Assembly: GCA_015680905.1 (NCBI GenBank)
Contig: CM027378.1
Span: 75,359,501-75,423,500 of the forward strand
DNA length: 64,000 bases
Source of the DNA: Coptis chinensis
Taxonomy: Eukaryota; Streptophyta; Magnoliopsida; Ranunculales; Ranunculaceae
Reading direction: 5' to 3'
In this document: positions 11,823-21,273 of the stretch, one piece after another
How the letters are laid out: each line of letters starts with the position of its first letter
How positions within the stretch are numbered: position 1 is the stretch's first letter
The notes under the pieces: model-generated
The model's input: the letters and a program-made list of their open reading frames with translations, nothing else
Told to the model about the DNA's origin: nothing
Database searches by the model: none
Made by a program: the position numbers and the translations under genes

Positions 11823-13275
11823 ATGGCCGGAAACAGGCGAATTTGTGTGGAGAAATTTTTTGGAAATTTGTTCGAAAATGGGATGTTTGCTCCATTCTTT
11901 GATAATGAAATTCACTCTAGAGGATGGGAGTACTTGCTATATGCTAATGGCGGGCTTTATTCCAAGGATTTGGTGATGAAATTCTACGACAATGGGAGCT
12001 TTAATGGCGACCATTTTTGGGTTACCGTCGAGGGTGTGCGCCACGAAGTCACACCTGTTTTGATCTCCGGGATCACGGGCATTCCTTTGGTCGACCACGT
12101 ACTAACTCAGCAGCAGTCCGTGTACCCACGGACTTACGACCTAATGCTCGACACGCTAATCGAGGGAGAGTACAACATAGATGGGAAATCGCGATATCAG
12201 CACTTTCGGTCGCGTAACGAGAACCGGGGCGGTGACTCAATGGCTGGGACTGAAAGTCATTGGCACCTCGAAGCCCTCGGACATCAACAAGACCTTCCTC
12301 CACCTTCTCTAGATCCTCCAGGAGTGAAAGGGTAGCATCTTTCTTCACACATCTTCTACAATGGAAGCTCCAAAGATGATTCCAGAACAATCTTTCCATT
12401 CGTTGCTGAATTCTCCTGCATATGGACATCTTTTCAGAGACTACATCACTCGAGTCGGTTGGAACTCTCTTATTCTACATCTAGAGCAGACATACTCCCC
12501 AGGTTTGGCAACTTATTTTTACGATCATATGGAAGATCTACCTGCTGTACAGGGTTTCCCTTTGAACGGATTTACAATCCATATTGGTAACACCCGACAC
12601 TCTTTTTACGAGCCAACAGTTGCTTTGGCTCTAGACCTTCCTCCCTTTTAGCCAAACATCCCCATCCAATACATGGTAGAAAACAACTTTAACGACTATT
12701 CTTGGGAAAAATTTGCCGCCCGTTATGGCGATGGCCTTGCCCAGGTCAGGGAACGTGCCGTAGCTAGCCGATGGCCATACTTTACTATTCCACTTGCCAG
12801 TATGACCATGAATGTTGGAACTTCCATGTTATTTATTCTTCTGAACATCATGGGGGATTGACATTTTTCCTTTCGCATCAAAGTCACCAGAAGACGCGTT
12901 CCATGCACTAGCCCAAAGATGACATACCGCCTTCGATATCACAAACCTAGTAATTGAGAACCTAAAGAAGGCTCGGTCTTTTCGGCAGCACTATATCACC
13001 TTGCCAGTCACAACATGCAGGATAGTGAGGACATACTTCCCACAGTTTGCGGCCACCTTTCAGGACTGGGTAAAAGTCGACTTTATGTGTCCAACCAACA
13101 AAATCATTCGTTCCTTGCGATTTCGGACATGGCGACGCCTTGCAAGGTATCTAAAGAAAGTGTGTTCCTTCCCTAATGATGATAAAATGATAGCTCATCT
13201 GGACACTGCAAAGAAGAGGAAGTGGAGCGAAGTCTGGAAAGCTATGATAGATTGGCGTGATGCAAAGGAATGACA
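11823..13275 (+). pseudogene. Extra sense ORF of Athila-like element (putative plant transposon protein domain, two related copies)
   Basis: Starts at ATG 11823 (MAGNRRICVEKFFGN); a longer open frame upstream has no conserved content. First domain: RGWEYLLYANGGLYSKDLVMKFY, then FWVTVEGVRHEVTPVLISGITGIPLV, resembling the widespread 'putative plant transposon protein' domain found downstream of pol in such elements. The frame stops at 12333-12335. A second related block starts at 12361 (VGWNSLILHLEQTYSPGLATYFY, then GFTIHIGNTRHSFYEPTVALALDLP), followed after a stop by RWPYFTIPLASMTMN, and in another frame by 12950-13273. Thus the ORF appears to contain two diverged copies of one domain and is broken by stops at 12649 and 12859 and frameshifts. 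Function in the element is unknown; such ORFs were once called env-like because of their position. Confidence 0.6.
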
Positions 13276-14339
13276 TTTCTACAAGGACGAGGCAAGGATG
13301 GACTATCCACCAGTTCAAGGTTGGGGCAATGTGAGTTGATGCATGTACATATTTGTTTTATGTTTTGATGTGAGATAAATAAATAACCTAATAGTGTGCC
13401 AATCTAACAGTGTGCTTTCACTTTTATGATGTATAATATATAGTGTGTTACAATAAATTTCTGTGGAAGATGTCAGCTATATTTTTGCTCAAAGCCTCTC
13501 AGGTATACTCTTTCTTCCTCTTAACACTTTGAGGACCAAAGTGTCCAAATTTGTTTTGGGGTGGTGAGAACCTTTTGCAAAAATTAAGCATGCATAGTTG
13601 TATATAGTTTACTTTATGTCTAAATAAACGTATTTAGTGACAAATTCTCGTTTCCTTTTCTGTGATGAAAAATATTTAGAAATCTCACCCTAGCATCAGA
13701 ATTAGGACTTGTTCTTAGAAACTTAATTTACTATGTATGCAATTAATAGTTTTTACATCTTTTCATGAGCATTCATGCACTGACTATCATTAAATGTACA
13801 CAACAGTAAGTTGTTGGGACCCACGGTTAGACAACTTAGTTTCCATATCCTGTAAGAATCTAACAAAAAGGCCGGCCTCAAAATATGTGATATGTGAGTA
13901 ATGACACAAAGAAGTAGTTTTTCCGAATAGAGAAGTTCACACATCTACTTATTTGATCACTACCCAAATCCTAGGCGATAATTTAGGTCTTCTTTGGATA
14001 GATATAGCCAAAAATTCACACCTGTAAATTTTTTTACCGCTAGTCGCCCCACTGAACCTTTTATTAACCCTTTTTATTTCACCAAAAATTCATTACCCAT
14101 CTATTAACCACAAATAAATAAGCCTACTTAGATGATGAGTATGAGAAATAGGATGAAATGCAGAAGAATGAAGAGAAAAGTCTTGTCACAAATCAAATTC
14201 AGTTACCTATTTCAGAAGAAAATAAAAAGAAAAATAGGAATATGTTTCCAAAAATCAAAAGAAATATCAAAGTTAGAATTCCTCCCAAAAATCAAATCAA
14301 AAGAGAATACAAAAGCTTGAAAAATCCAAGAAATTATAA
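13276..14339 (+). other. 3' untranslated region of Athila-like element
   Basis: AT-rich, no coding signal. Near 13530-13575 the text TTTGAGGACCAAAGTG and TTTGGGGTGGTGAG resembles the polypurine-tract neighbourhood of this group, but no LTR-like boundary follows; it may be a relic or an internal second tract. Confidence 0.4.
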
Positions 14340-15564
14340 ACATTTAGTACCACGAACTTTCACTTTTTTTCCTAAATGGTACCCGAACTTTGAAACTCGC
14401 CTATTCGTACCACGAACTTTCAATTTGTTTCAATTTAGTACATCAGTTAATTTTCCGTCCAATTTCACTAACGGCGTTAATACTATTCACGGTTAGCACT
14501 ATTCACGTTTTCACTATTCACACAGTACTATTTACGTAAACAGTGTTTTCACTATTCACATGAATAGTGTTTTTTCAAAAATTCAAATTTAAAAAAAAAC
14601 AAAAACACTATTCATATGAACAGTGTTTTTCAAAAGTGCAAATTTTGAAAAAACCAAAAACGCTATTCACGTGAACAGTGTTTATAACTATTCACGTGAA
14701 TAGTGATGTTTTTTTTTTCAATCTTAAAACTTAAAAATTATTTTTAAGATTGGTTAAAGATTTTTTTTTAAATCACTATTCACGTGAATAGTGATTTGTT
14801 TAAAAAAAAATCTTTAATCAAACTTAAAAATAAATTAATTTTTAAGATTGATTAAAGATTATTAAATTTTAAAAAAAAAACACTGTTCACGCGAATAGTG
14901 ATTTAAAAAAAAATTTAACAAAACTTAAAAATTAAGGTTAATTTTTAAGATTGATTAAAGATTTTTTTTTTAAAAAAAAAACACTATTCACATGCAACAG
15001 TGTTTTTAAAAAAAAAAATCTTTAATCAATCTTAAAAATTAATTTATTTTTAAGTTTTAAATCACTAGCTATTCACATGCAACGTGAATAGCTAGTGATT
15101 TAAAAAAAAATCTTTAACCAATCTTAAAAATAATTTTTAAGTTTTAAGATTGAAAAAAAAAATAAAAAAATCACTATTCACGTGAATAGTGATAAACACT
15201 GTTCACGTGAATACTGTTTTTGTTTTTTCCAAAATTTGAATTTTTGAAAAAACTCTGTTTATGTGAATAGTGTTTTTGGTTTTTTTTAAAATTTGAATTT
15301 TTGAAAAACACTGTTCATGTGAATAGTGAAAACACTGTTCACGTGAATAGTGCTGTGTGAATACTGAAAATGTGAATAAGTACTGTGTGAATAGTGCTAA
15401 CCATAAATAGTACTAACGCCGTTAGTGGAATTGGACGGAATTGGACGGAAAATTAACTGATGTACTAAATTGAAACAAATTGAAAGTTCGTAGTACGAAT
15501 AGGTGAGTTTCAAAATTCGGGTACCATTTAGGAAAAAAAAGTGAAAGTTCGTAGTACTAAATGG
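14340..15564. mobile_element. Foldback-type element built from ACTATTCACGTGAATAGT hairpins
   Basis: A 1,225-bp non-coding element, palindromic over most of its length. The outer arms match as inverted repeats for about 150 bp: left CATTTAGTACCACGAACTTT, right the reverse complement of CCATTTAGTACTACGAACTT. They continue inwards through conserved TACCCGAA, TTTAGTACATCAGTTAATTT and CTAACGGCGTTA blocks. The interior consists of many CACTATTCACGTGAATAGTG-like palindromes interspersed with poly-A/T and TTTAAGATTG(A/G)TTAAAG inverted copies. The flanks carry TTATAA on both sides (14334-14339, 15565-15570); because that word is itself palindromic it could be a target duplication or part of the arms. 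It is inserted in the Athila-like 3' region. No ORF, so it depends on a transposase elsewhere. Confidence 0.8.
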
Positions 15565-16355
15565 TTATAATTTCAAAATCCAAGTATGGAAACCCATGTT
15601 AGAAGCAGGAAAGAAAATAAAGATCTCTCTAGTATAAATATCTCGAAGACCTTATTCTCTCATACCTATCACTTTTTTTAATTTTCTATTCCATTTTCTT
15701 TTACACTACCTCCTAAGCCCCATAATACCTAATAAAGACCTCTAGCTTAATTAGGAGTAGGATAGTGTAATAATAAGTAGTAGTTGTGACTTCTCGACCT
15801 CGGCTCCTCTAACTGTCATTGAGAATGTGAGGAAACGTGTGCCCACTGCACACTGGAGATAGCAAACTTGAGTGGAAAAATAAGAGAAAAATTGTGTTTC
15901 AACACATACCTGTGAGAACCTATTTAAGGACCCTATCCAAAGGATCCAGAAACGACCCTGCTCGTACATGTCTTTATAAGATCACTGCATGCATGCTCAT
16001 ACGTATATGTTTTGATTATTGTATATAAATTAACTTAAATTTTGAAAGAATTAAATCCTTGTTTCCCCCACTAGTGAGATGTCTAGATACCTGAGATTAT
16101 TTCAGGAAACAAGCCTTTGTTACTGAGTCGTTGTAGTATAAACGAAGTTTGTGAGTCTCTTCTCTGAAAAACTCTCACGAGGTTATAACTCGTCCACTAG
16201 GGAACTCCTAGTGGTTCAAGGCCTTGTTGCATACGGTCAATGCAACCGCACTCTGCGAAATGAGATTTAGCTTAGGATAACACATTTTTGACCACTTATC
16301 ATTTTAATGTCTCTTCTTTGCTTGAGGACAAGCAAAGTGTTGTTTGGTGGTGGTG
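15565..16355 (+). other. Pre-LTR untranslated region with polypurine-like tract
   Basis: No gene seen. Near the end lies TTGCTTGAGGACAAGCAAAG, then a G/T-rich tract ending GGTGGTGGTG directly before the LTR (16341-16355), the arrangement usually seen before the 3' LTR of Athila/Tat elements. A perfect 8-bp hairpin, CCACTAGG-GAACT-CCTAGTGG, lies at 16194-16214. Confidence 0.6.
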
Positions 16356-17043
16356 TGATAAGCACCCAAAACTGTAATATTAAACTCCGAGAGACATAAC
16401 ATTTTGGTTGATTATGTACTTAATAATCATGTAATAATTATATTTTCATACTTTTACAGGTTTCCGCAGATAACATGAATATAATAATAAAACATGCATC
16501 GAAGTACGGGAATACTAGAATATTTGAAGTTTCTCACTCAACCCCAGTGAAGCCCAACAAAGCCTGATTAGAGCCGAAGTTTCCAAAATAACAAAACCAG
16601 TGCAGAACGGGTCCACATATAAAGAAGCAGCAAACTTCCGAAACTCACATTTGATAAATCTAGATGCCGACGTTGGCTAGTGAGTACGCGTGCATGACGA
16701 GGCGAACCCTACGCAAATACGTAAAATTGTAAAATGCCAAAATCACGCTTGCTGGACACACTAAGTGGACCCACTCTGCGTGCCCAAAAGGCATGACGAG
16801 TCAGCATAGGCAGGTGGCAAGTGATGGTCACAAATTTGTGCCACCTTACAATAGGAAAGACACGTACCAATTCAATGTTTGAATGGAATTGAGCTAAAAG
16901 ACAAAACCAAAACATAAAAGGACAAAACATATGATAATAAAACAAAACTTTATAAAAACGAAGTTTTGATCTTAACAAACTGAATTGGGCTAAAAAACAA
17001 AACCTGATTAATTGTTGGGATTTCACGTGAAGGGTCCCCAGCC

Positions 17044-17052
17044 TATATATAT
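17044..17052 (+). promoter_or_regulatory. Candidate TATA box of Athila-like LTR
   Basis: TATATATAT about 690 bp into the LTR, followed by a pyrimidine-rich stretch (CTTCATTATTC) about 25-35 bp later. This is the only good TATA-like match in the LTR middle; function is inferred. Confidence 0.4.
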
Positions 17053-17645
17053 GTGAGGGGGGTCTTCATTATTCGGCCTTCAGCAATTATGCTTTAGCTT
17101 ATGCCTTAGTTAGTTTTCATTTAAGCACTTACATTCCGTCTTTTTTATTTCAGTAGCTTAAATACTGTAAGTCATTTTCTTCTTAATGAAAGTCATTTCT
17201 TTTCCAGTTTAATTTCTGTCCTGCATTTATTTATTTAATGTATACAGCAAGTTTAATTATTTTTCCAATGACCATGAGTTAATCCCTCCCCCCCTCAGGG
17301 GGAGGGCTATGCTGCTCGTGTGAAAATCCGGATTGACTCTTTAATATTCTAGAATCACTATTTAGGAATTAGGTGTAGATTAGACATCCGGTCCCAAAAT
17401 GATCGAGGATCAGACAAATTTGGAGTGCCGATGTTCAGAGACAGTCTCGCGAGAGACCTAAAATGTCTCGCGCGAGACTCTTTTGTGTCCAACAGCTCTC
17501 CAATTTGTCCAGCTGATGTAGAATCGAGCCAGGAGCTGAAATGATATTCCAGAGATGAAATACTAGTTCAACTTCTTATGCTAGTGCGATGCGACTCAGA
17601 GATGTGCGCGTTTCGCTAGGGATCAATACTCGACGTCGTCTTGGG

Positions 17646-17952
17646 TAAGGGTGGAATTCGAGCTAAACAAGCCGAGCTTTACCATGCTCAAGCTCGGCTC
17701 ATATAGTAAACAAGTAAGCTCGAGCCGAGCTTAAACGAGCCAAGCCCAAGCCGAGCTCCGAGCCCTCGGTTATTTTACACTATAAATATGCTATTTGAAC
17801 TAAACGAGCCGAGCTTCCTCAAGCTCATTTGTTACACGAGCTTTTATTTGAGCTCGAGCTCGGCTCATATAGTAAACGAGCGAGCTTGAGCCGAGCTTAA
17901 ACGAGCCAAGCCCAAGCCGAACTCCGAGCCCTCGGCTCAAATTTCACCCTTA
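17646..17952. mobile_element. hAT-type MITE inside the LTR
   Basis: 307 bp bounded by TAAGGGTGGAATTCGAG and CTCAAATTTCACCCTTA as inverted repeats and flanked by an 8-bp target duplication GTCTTGGG (17638-17645) / GTCTCGGG (17953-17960) with one mismatch. The interior is repeated GAGCTCGGCTC / AAACGAGCCGAGC words in both orientations, a common composition for plant hAT MITEs. Eight-bp duplication and TAAGGGTG ends place it in hAT. No coding capacity. Confidence 0.88.
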
Positions 17953-18409
17953 GTCTCGGGTTTGTCTATGAACTCGAGACAAATTATAGCTGCAGTGATG
18001 TGGTAATATAAACTGTTAAAAAATGATTCTTGCATGAGTATGATTAACCCTCTTCCTATTTCTCTATCTTTGTTTATTCACATTGAAATCATCGTTAGTA
18101 ATTTACATTATTTACATTCCCATCAATTTAATTAAACCAACTAAAAAACCTAAAATCCTACTTACTAAAAGTTGTAATTCCAGTTGTGAACCTTGCCGAG
18201 CCCTAAGGTTTAGACGATCCCTTACTCGACCTATCCTACCAAACCTACGTGAGTAAGGTAACTTGACTAAACGAACGACTATACGGACTTTGGACTTTGG
18301 ACTTTGGTCTTCGGACTTCGGACTGTGGACTTCGGACTTAAGTAACTAAAAACCAATAACGTACAAAATCAGCGTTTATCATAGACCATCATTGTACTTC
18401 TGAAAACAG

Positions 18410-19397
18410 GGTGGAATCAAGATATTATAAGGACAGTAGGGATCCCAAAGTAGATAACAAAGATTTCAAGGGTGAAACTAGGGACATGTATGCCAAGTCA
18501 AGGGTTGAGCCTCAAAGTGGTAAAGGCGTGAGAATAGAAAGTAGAGGGGATGATAGTAAAGAAGTAAAACATGACAGGGAGTTTCATATGGAATTTAAGG
18601 GTGATGTTAAGATCGATAAGGATGCTTATAATGCTGGAAATAGTCCTTTGAACTGGAAGGATTCTAGGGAACAACATAGAGGGAAACGATATCCTGAATT
18701 AGCAACCGATGGTATCGATACATGGCGTAACTCCCGAAGTACTACTCAAGGAACAAGTAAGATTGATAGGGATTCTTCAACAATTGAAGAACGGGGTTAT
18801 CTAAAAGCGCATGCGGAGGAGGAGAACGAATTTGTCGTCAAAAGTGATGATAAGTTGAAAGATAAGGACAGGAAAAAGAAAGGTGTGAAACACAGAGATT
18901 GGGGAGAAAGGGACAAGGACATAAATGATCGGCGAAGCAACCTTCCATTAGGTAATAGCAATAGTGAACATAGAGAAATAACTAGGGAAGAAAGAGAATC
19001 AACGAGGTGGGAGAGGGATAGAAAGGACATTCAGAAAGAGAAAGAGCAACCAAAGGAGAGAGAGAAGGATCATATTAAGAAGGAAACATTGAATGGGCTA
19101 GAGAAAGAGGGTTTACACAATGAGAAGGAATCGATAGATGGATCTATTAGAACACTTGAGTTGGAAAATCCTGTAGTGGAACAGAGGGGGCAAAAATAAC
19201 ATGATGGCTGGAAAGCCGGTGATAGGGAGTCTAAAGACAGGAAAAAGGAAAGAGACGTAGAATCAGAAGGAGACAGACATGAAAAACGTGGTAAGTGTTA
19301 TGACAAGGAGTCAGATGAAGGATTGATGGAGGTACAGAGAAAGAAAGAGAAGGTTTTAGCTTCGGTGTTCAACAACGTAAGAGGATGCTTCGGCTAA
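18410..19397 (+). pseudogene. Fragment of plant histone-deacetylation protein Rxt3-like gene
   Basis: A long exon starts after an acceptor-like AAAACAG at 18409 and encodes a highly charged Lys/Glu/Arg/Asp-rich region. Blocks SPLNWKDSREQHRGKRYPE, KHRDWGERDKDINDRRSN, KEREKDHIKKETLNG and the later GVQQRKRML resemble, from memory, the low-complexity N-terminal half of plant proteins carrying a C-terminal Rxt3 domain, which are thought to act with histone deacetylase complexes in the nucleus. The Rxt3 domain itself is absent here. There is a stop at 19197-19199 and a frame change near 19350. The exon is cut off upstream by the Athila-like LTR and is followed by unrelated sequence. It is a captured or truncated fragment. 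The family call is good but made without a search. Confidence 0.65.
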
Positions 19398-19907
19398 TCA
19401 CCTTTGATGTTAATGAGATATCAGTTCTTTTTGTCTTGCAAAATCAAATTTTAACTGTTAGTTAAATTTCTCAAAGTTGTTATTGATAGAAACACTATTT
19501 TTAGTCTTAAAATAATGCACCATCGGTTATAAATAGTATTTGTTAAGTTCTATTTAATATTGTATTAAATATGTTGGCATGTTGCTAACCAATTCCTCCG
19601 TATAACAAAGTTCTATTTAATATTGTGTATATGTTTACTACAATGTCATAGCTATTGCAAATATTTTCATCAGTATACCCGATTGTGCAAAATCAGAATA
19701 TTACAAGATGACATGATTGAACAACCTGAGTGTGACTATTCCACTAAATGGTTCTAAACATTTCCGCCTCTTCTTATTTTGTACAATCGTTTCTTCATAT
19801 TTAGATGAGGTAGAAATCAGATTGGTAGTGTTAGTTCTTTAAGATAGGAGACTCTGAAAGCGGCTTCGAATTGGTTAGTTCTTTAAGATAGGAAACTCTA
19901 AATGTGT
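19398..19907. other. Non-coding stretch between gene fragments
   Basis: AT-rich, without recognisable exon. It contains a short direct repeat around TTAGTTCTTTAAGATAGGA at about 19830 and 19875. It could be intronic sequence carried with either neighbouring fragment. Confidence 0.4.
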
Positions 19908-20550
19908 CGTTATTTCGACCAGTTCAGAGACATCCTTGAGGCTGTCGTCAGTACCGATAGGATCACTGGAAGATCCAAAGGCTATGGTTTTGTCAGTATT
20001 CCTTCTTTTTTATTTTAAACAATTGATTGACTTATTATTCTTCATTTTTCTAAAAAAAATTATTTATTTAGGTGACTTTTCGTGATCCCGAAGCTGCCAA
20101 GAGAGCCTGTCTTGACCTAAGTCCTGTTATTGACGGGAGACGAGCGAATTGCAATTTGGCTTCACTTGGATAACCTCGCCCTCCACCACCTTATGGTAAT
20201 CTTATTTCCTCATTATTTCGTGATTACTAAATGGAATGCTAAAAATGTCATTTCTGTGTAAAATGTATACGATAGGTGTTTGAGAGTAATCTCAGAACTA
20301 ATTCTCTTTTTCTATCATTTAATTGCTACCCTTATAGTAGGTGTAAAATGTATAGTTACAATAGTTTTTTTTTGCATTCCGTGTGGCAAGTATAATTTTA
20401 TGTTTTTGCTATTTCCCTTAGGGCATTTGAGGGTAATGACCCCTTACTTTGCAAGTGGGCAAAGCTTGAGGCCTTACATTGGAAGCCCCAGTTACCACTA
20501 GCCAATCACTTATAACTACCAACAAGGGTTTGCATACCCTCAATATTGGT
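19908..20550 (+). pseudogene. ARP1/RBM24-like RRM protein, fragment with introns
   Basis: Exon pieces on the plus strand: 19908-19995 encodes [13 protein letters not shown], then GRSKGYGFV, the RNP1 part of an RNA recognition motif; after an intron with acceptor near 20071, [32 protein letters not shown] completes the RRM C-terminal half; a stop follows in place of Arg (TGA at about 20170). After another intron, 20418-20550 encodes GQSLRPYIGSPSYH and, past a stop, NYQQGFAYPQYW, the Tyr/Pro/Gln-rich tail typical of plant ARP1-like proteins. The N-terminal beta strand with RNP2 is missing. The donor after GYGFV is not canonical. These proteins bind RNA; this copy is truncated and has stops, so it is a fragment. 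Confidence 0.75.
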
Positions 20551-21051
20551 GAGTAGTCTTCTCCAGGATCTCACAGTATTCACAATTCATCAATTAAGTA
20601 GCAAAGTTCGAATTATTCATTCAATTTACTTTGTTGTCAAACCTTGATCGAATAAACCAAGAATGTCTATATTGCACATATAAACGCATTACACTATATT
20701 GTATAGTAAGAAAGGTCAAAACAATAATGGGAAAGGTTAAAAAAGGGTGGTAAAGAAGATATACGGAGATAAGCAATAAGTTACAGGAAAATCTCTTCCT
20801 CCAAAAACTCAGGACCAGCACATAACCAATACAATAATAACGTTGAAGCTGTAAAAACACTTCTTTGACATTGTGGTGTCTAATTATGATTGTGGCCAAA
20901 ATAAAATAAACTTATAACCTTGAAGTTTTACTACGTTGAACTATTGATCTGAAATCTAATTTACAAAGTTGAATGTTTAGGACAATAGGACTCGCATCGT
21001 ACCCTGCCTTTATACAAGTTTGTTTGCATTAGAAATTAATTTTCTATATAG

Positions 21052-21273
21052 GTTATTTAATGATAGTGGACCTTCATTAAATTTACATAGGGTGGTGTCA
21101 ATGAGATATGGCGCAACAATTTCTAATGTTGATTTCAAGAGGAGCTTAAATGATTTAGAACCGGATCCTTTAGGAGGTGCTATTATACATGTTTCCTTAG
21201 TTCAGGTCAAATTAATACCTCGACTGAGTTTTTTAGATAATGAGGTTACCGTGTTTCTATTCCATGAAGAATA
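21052..21273 (+). pseudogene. Unidentified exon, possibly captured
   Basis: A well-formed internal exon: acceptor TATATAG at 21051 and donor GTAAGC at 21274. It encodes 73 residues, including SMRYGATISNVDFKRSLND, LEPDPLGGAIIHVSLVQV and NEVTVFLFHEE, with codon-like composition and no stop. The sequence looks like genuine protein but I do not recognise the family. No matching exon is apparent nearby. It shares strand and neighbourhood with the other captured fragments. It could also be a surviving exon of a host gene otherwise destroyed. Confidence 0.4.

Larger units (their letters stand above)
4810..18381 (+). mobile_element. Athila-like Ty3/gypsy LTR retrotransposon: internal domain and 3' LTR
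   Basis: Domain order is gag, protease, reverse transcriptase, RNase H, integrase, extra ORF, polypurine-like tract, LTR, all on the plus strand. That order and the protease block DLGASVNLLPY followed by DRSIKYPKGIVE fit the Athila/Tat side of the non-chromovirus Ty3/gypsy tree. The 5' LTR is off the left edge, displaced by the CACTA insertion that ends at 4809. The element itself is inserted in a DNA segment carrying an Rxt3-like gene fragment. All coding domains have stops or frameshifts, so this copy cannot act by itself. It has been invaded in turn by a foldback element (14340-15564) and a hAT MITE in the LTR (17646-17952). Confidence 0.85.
16356..18381 (+). repeat. 3' LTR of Athila-like element
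   Basis: Begins TGATAAGCACCC right after the polypurine-like tract and ends GCGTTTATCA, giving inverted terminal TGATAA/TTATCA. Length about 2,026 bp including a 307-bp MITE. A TATATATAT box at 17044-17052 could drive transcription. Two GTCTCGC-type palindromes lie at 17444-17478. A short G/C hairpin (17285-17306) and a run of GGACTTT/GGACTTC heptamer-octamer repeats (18287-18340) lie further on. The partner 5' LTR is outside the window, so the boundaries rest on terminal symmetry and the tract before it. Confidence 0.7.

Noticed and set aside
13530-13580. Polypurine-like tract as the 3' LTR boundary
   Set aside because: No TG...CA or TGATAA-type terminus follows, whereas 16356/18381 have matching ends and a better tract.
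18797-19030. Minus-strand Leu/Ser-rich frame
   Set aside because: Shadow of the Lys/Glu/Arg-rich Rxt3-like exon on the plus strand.
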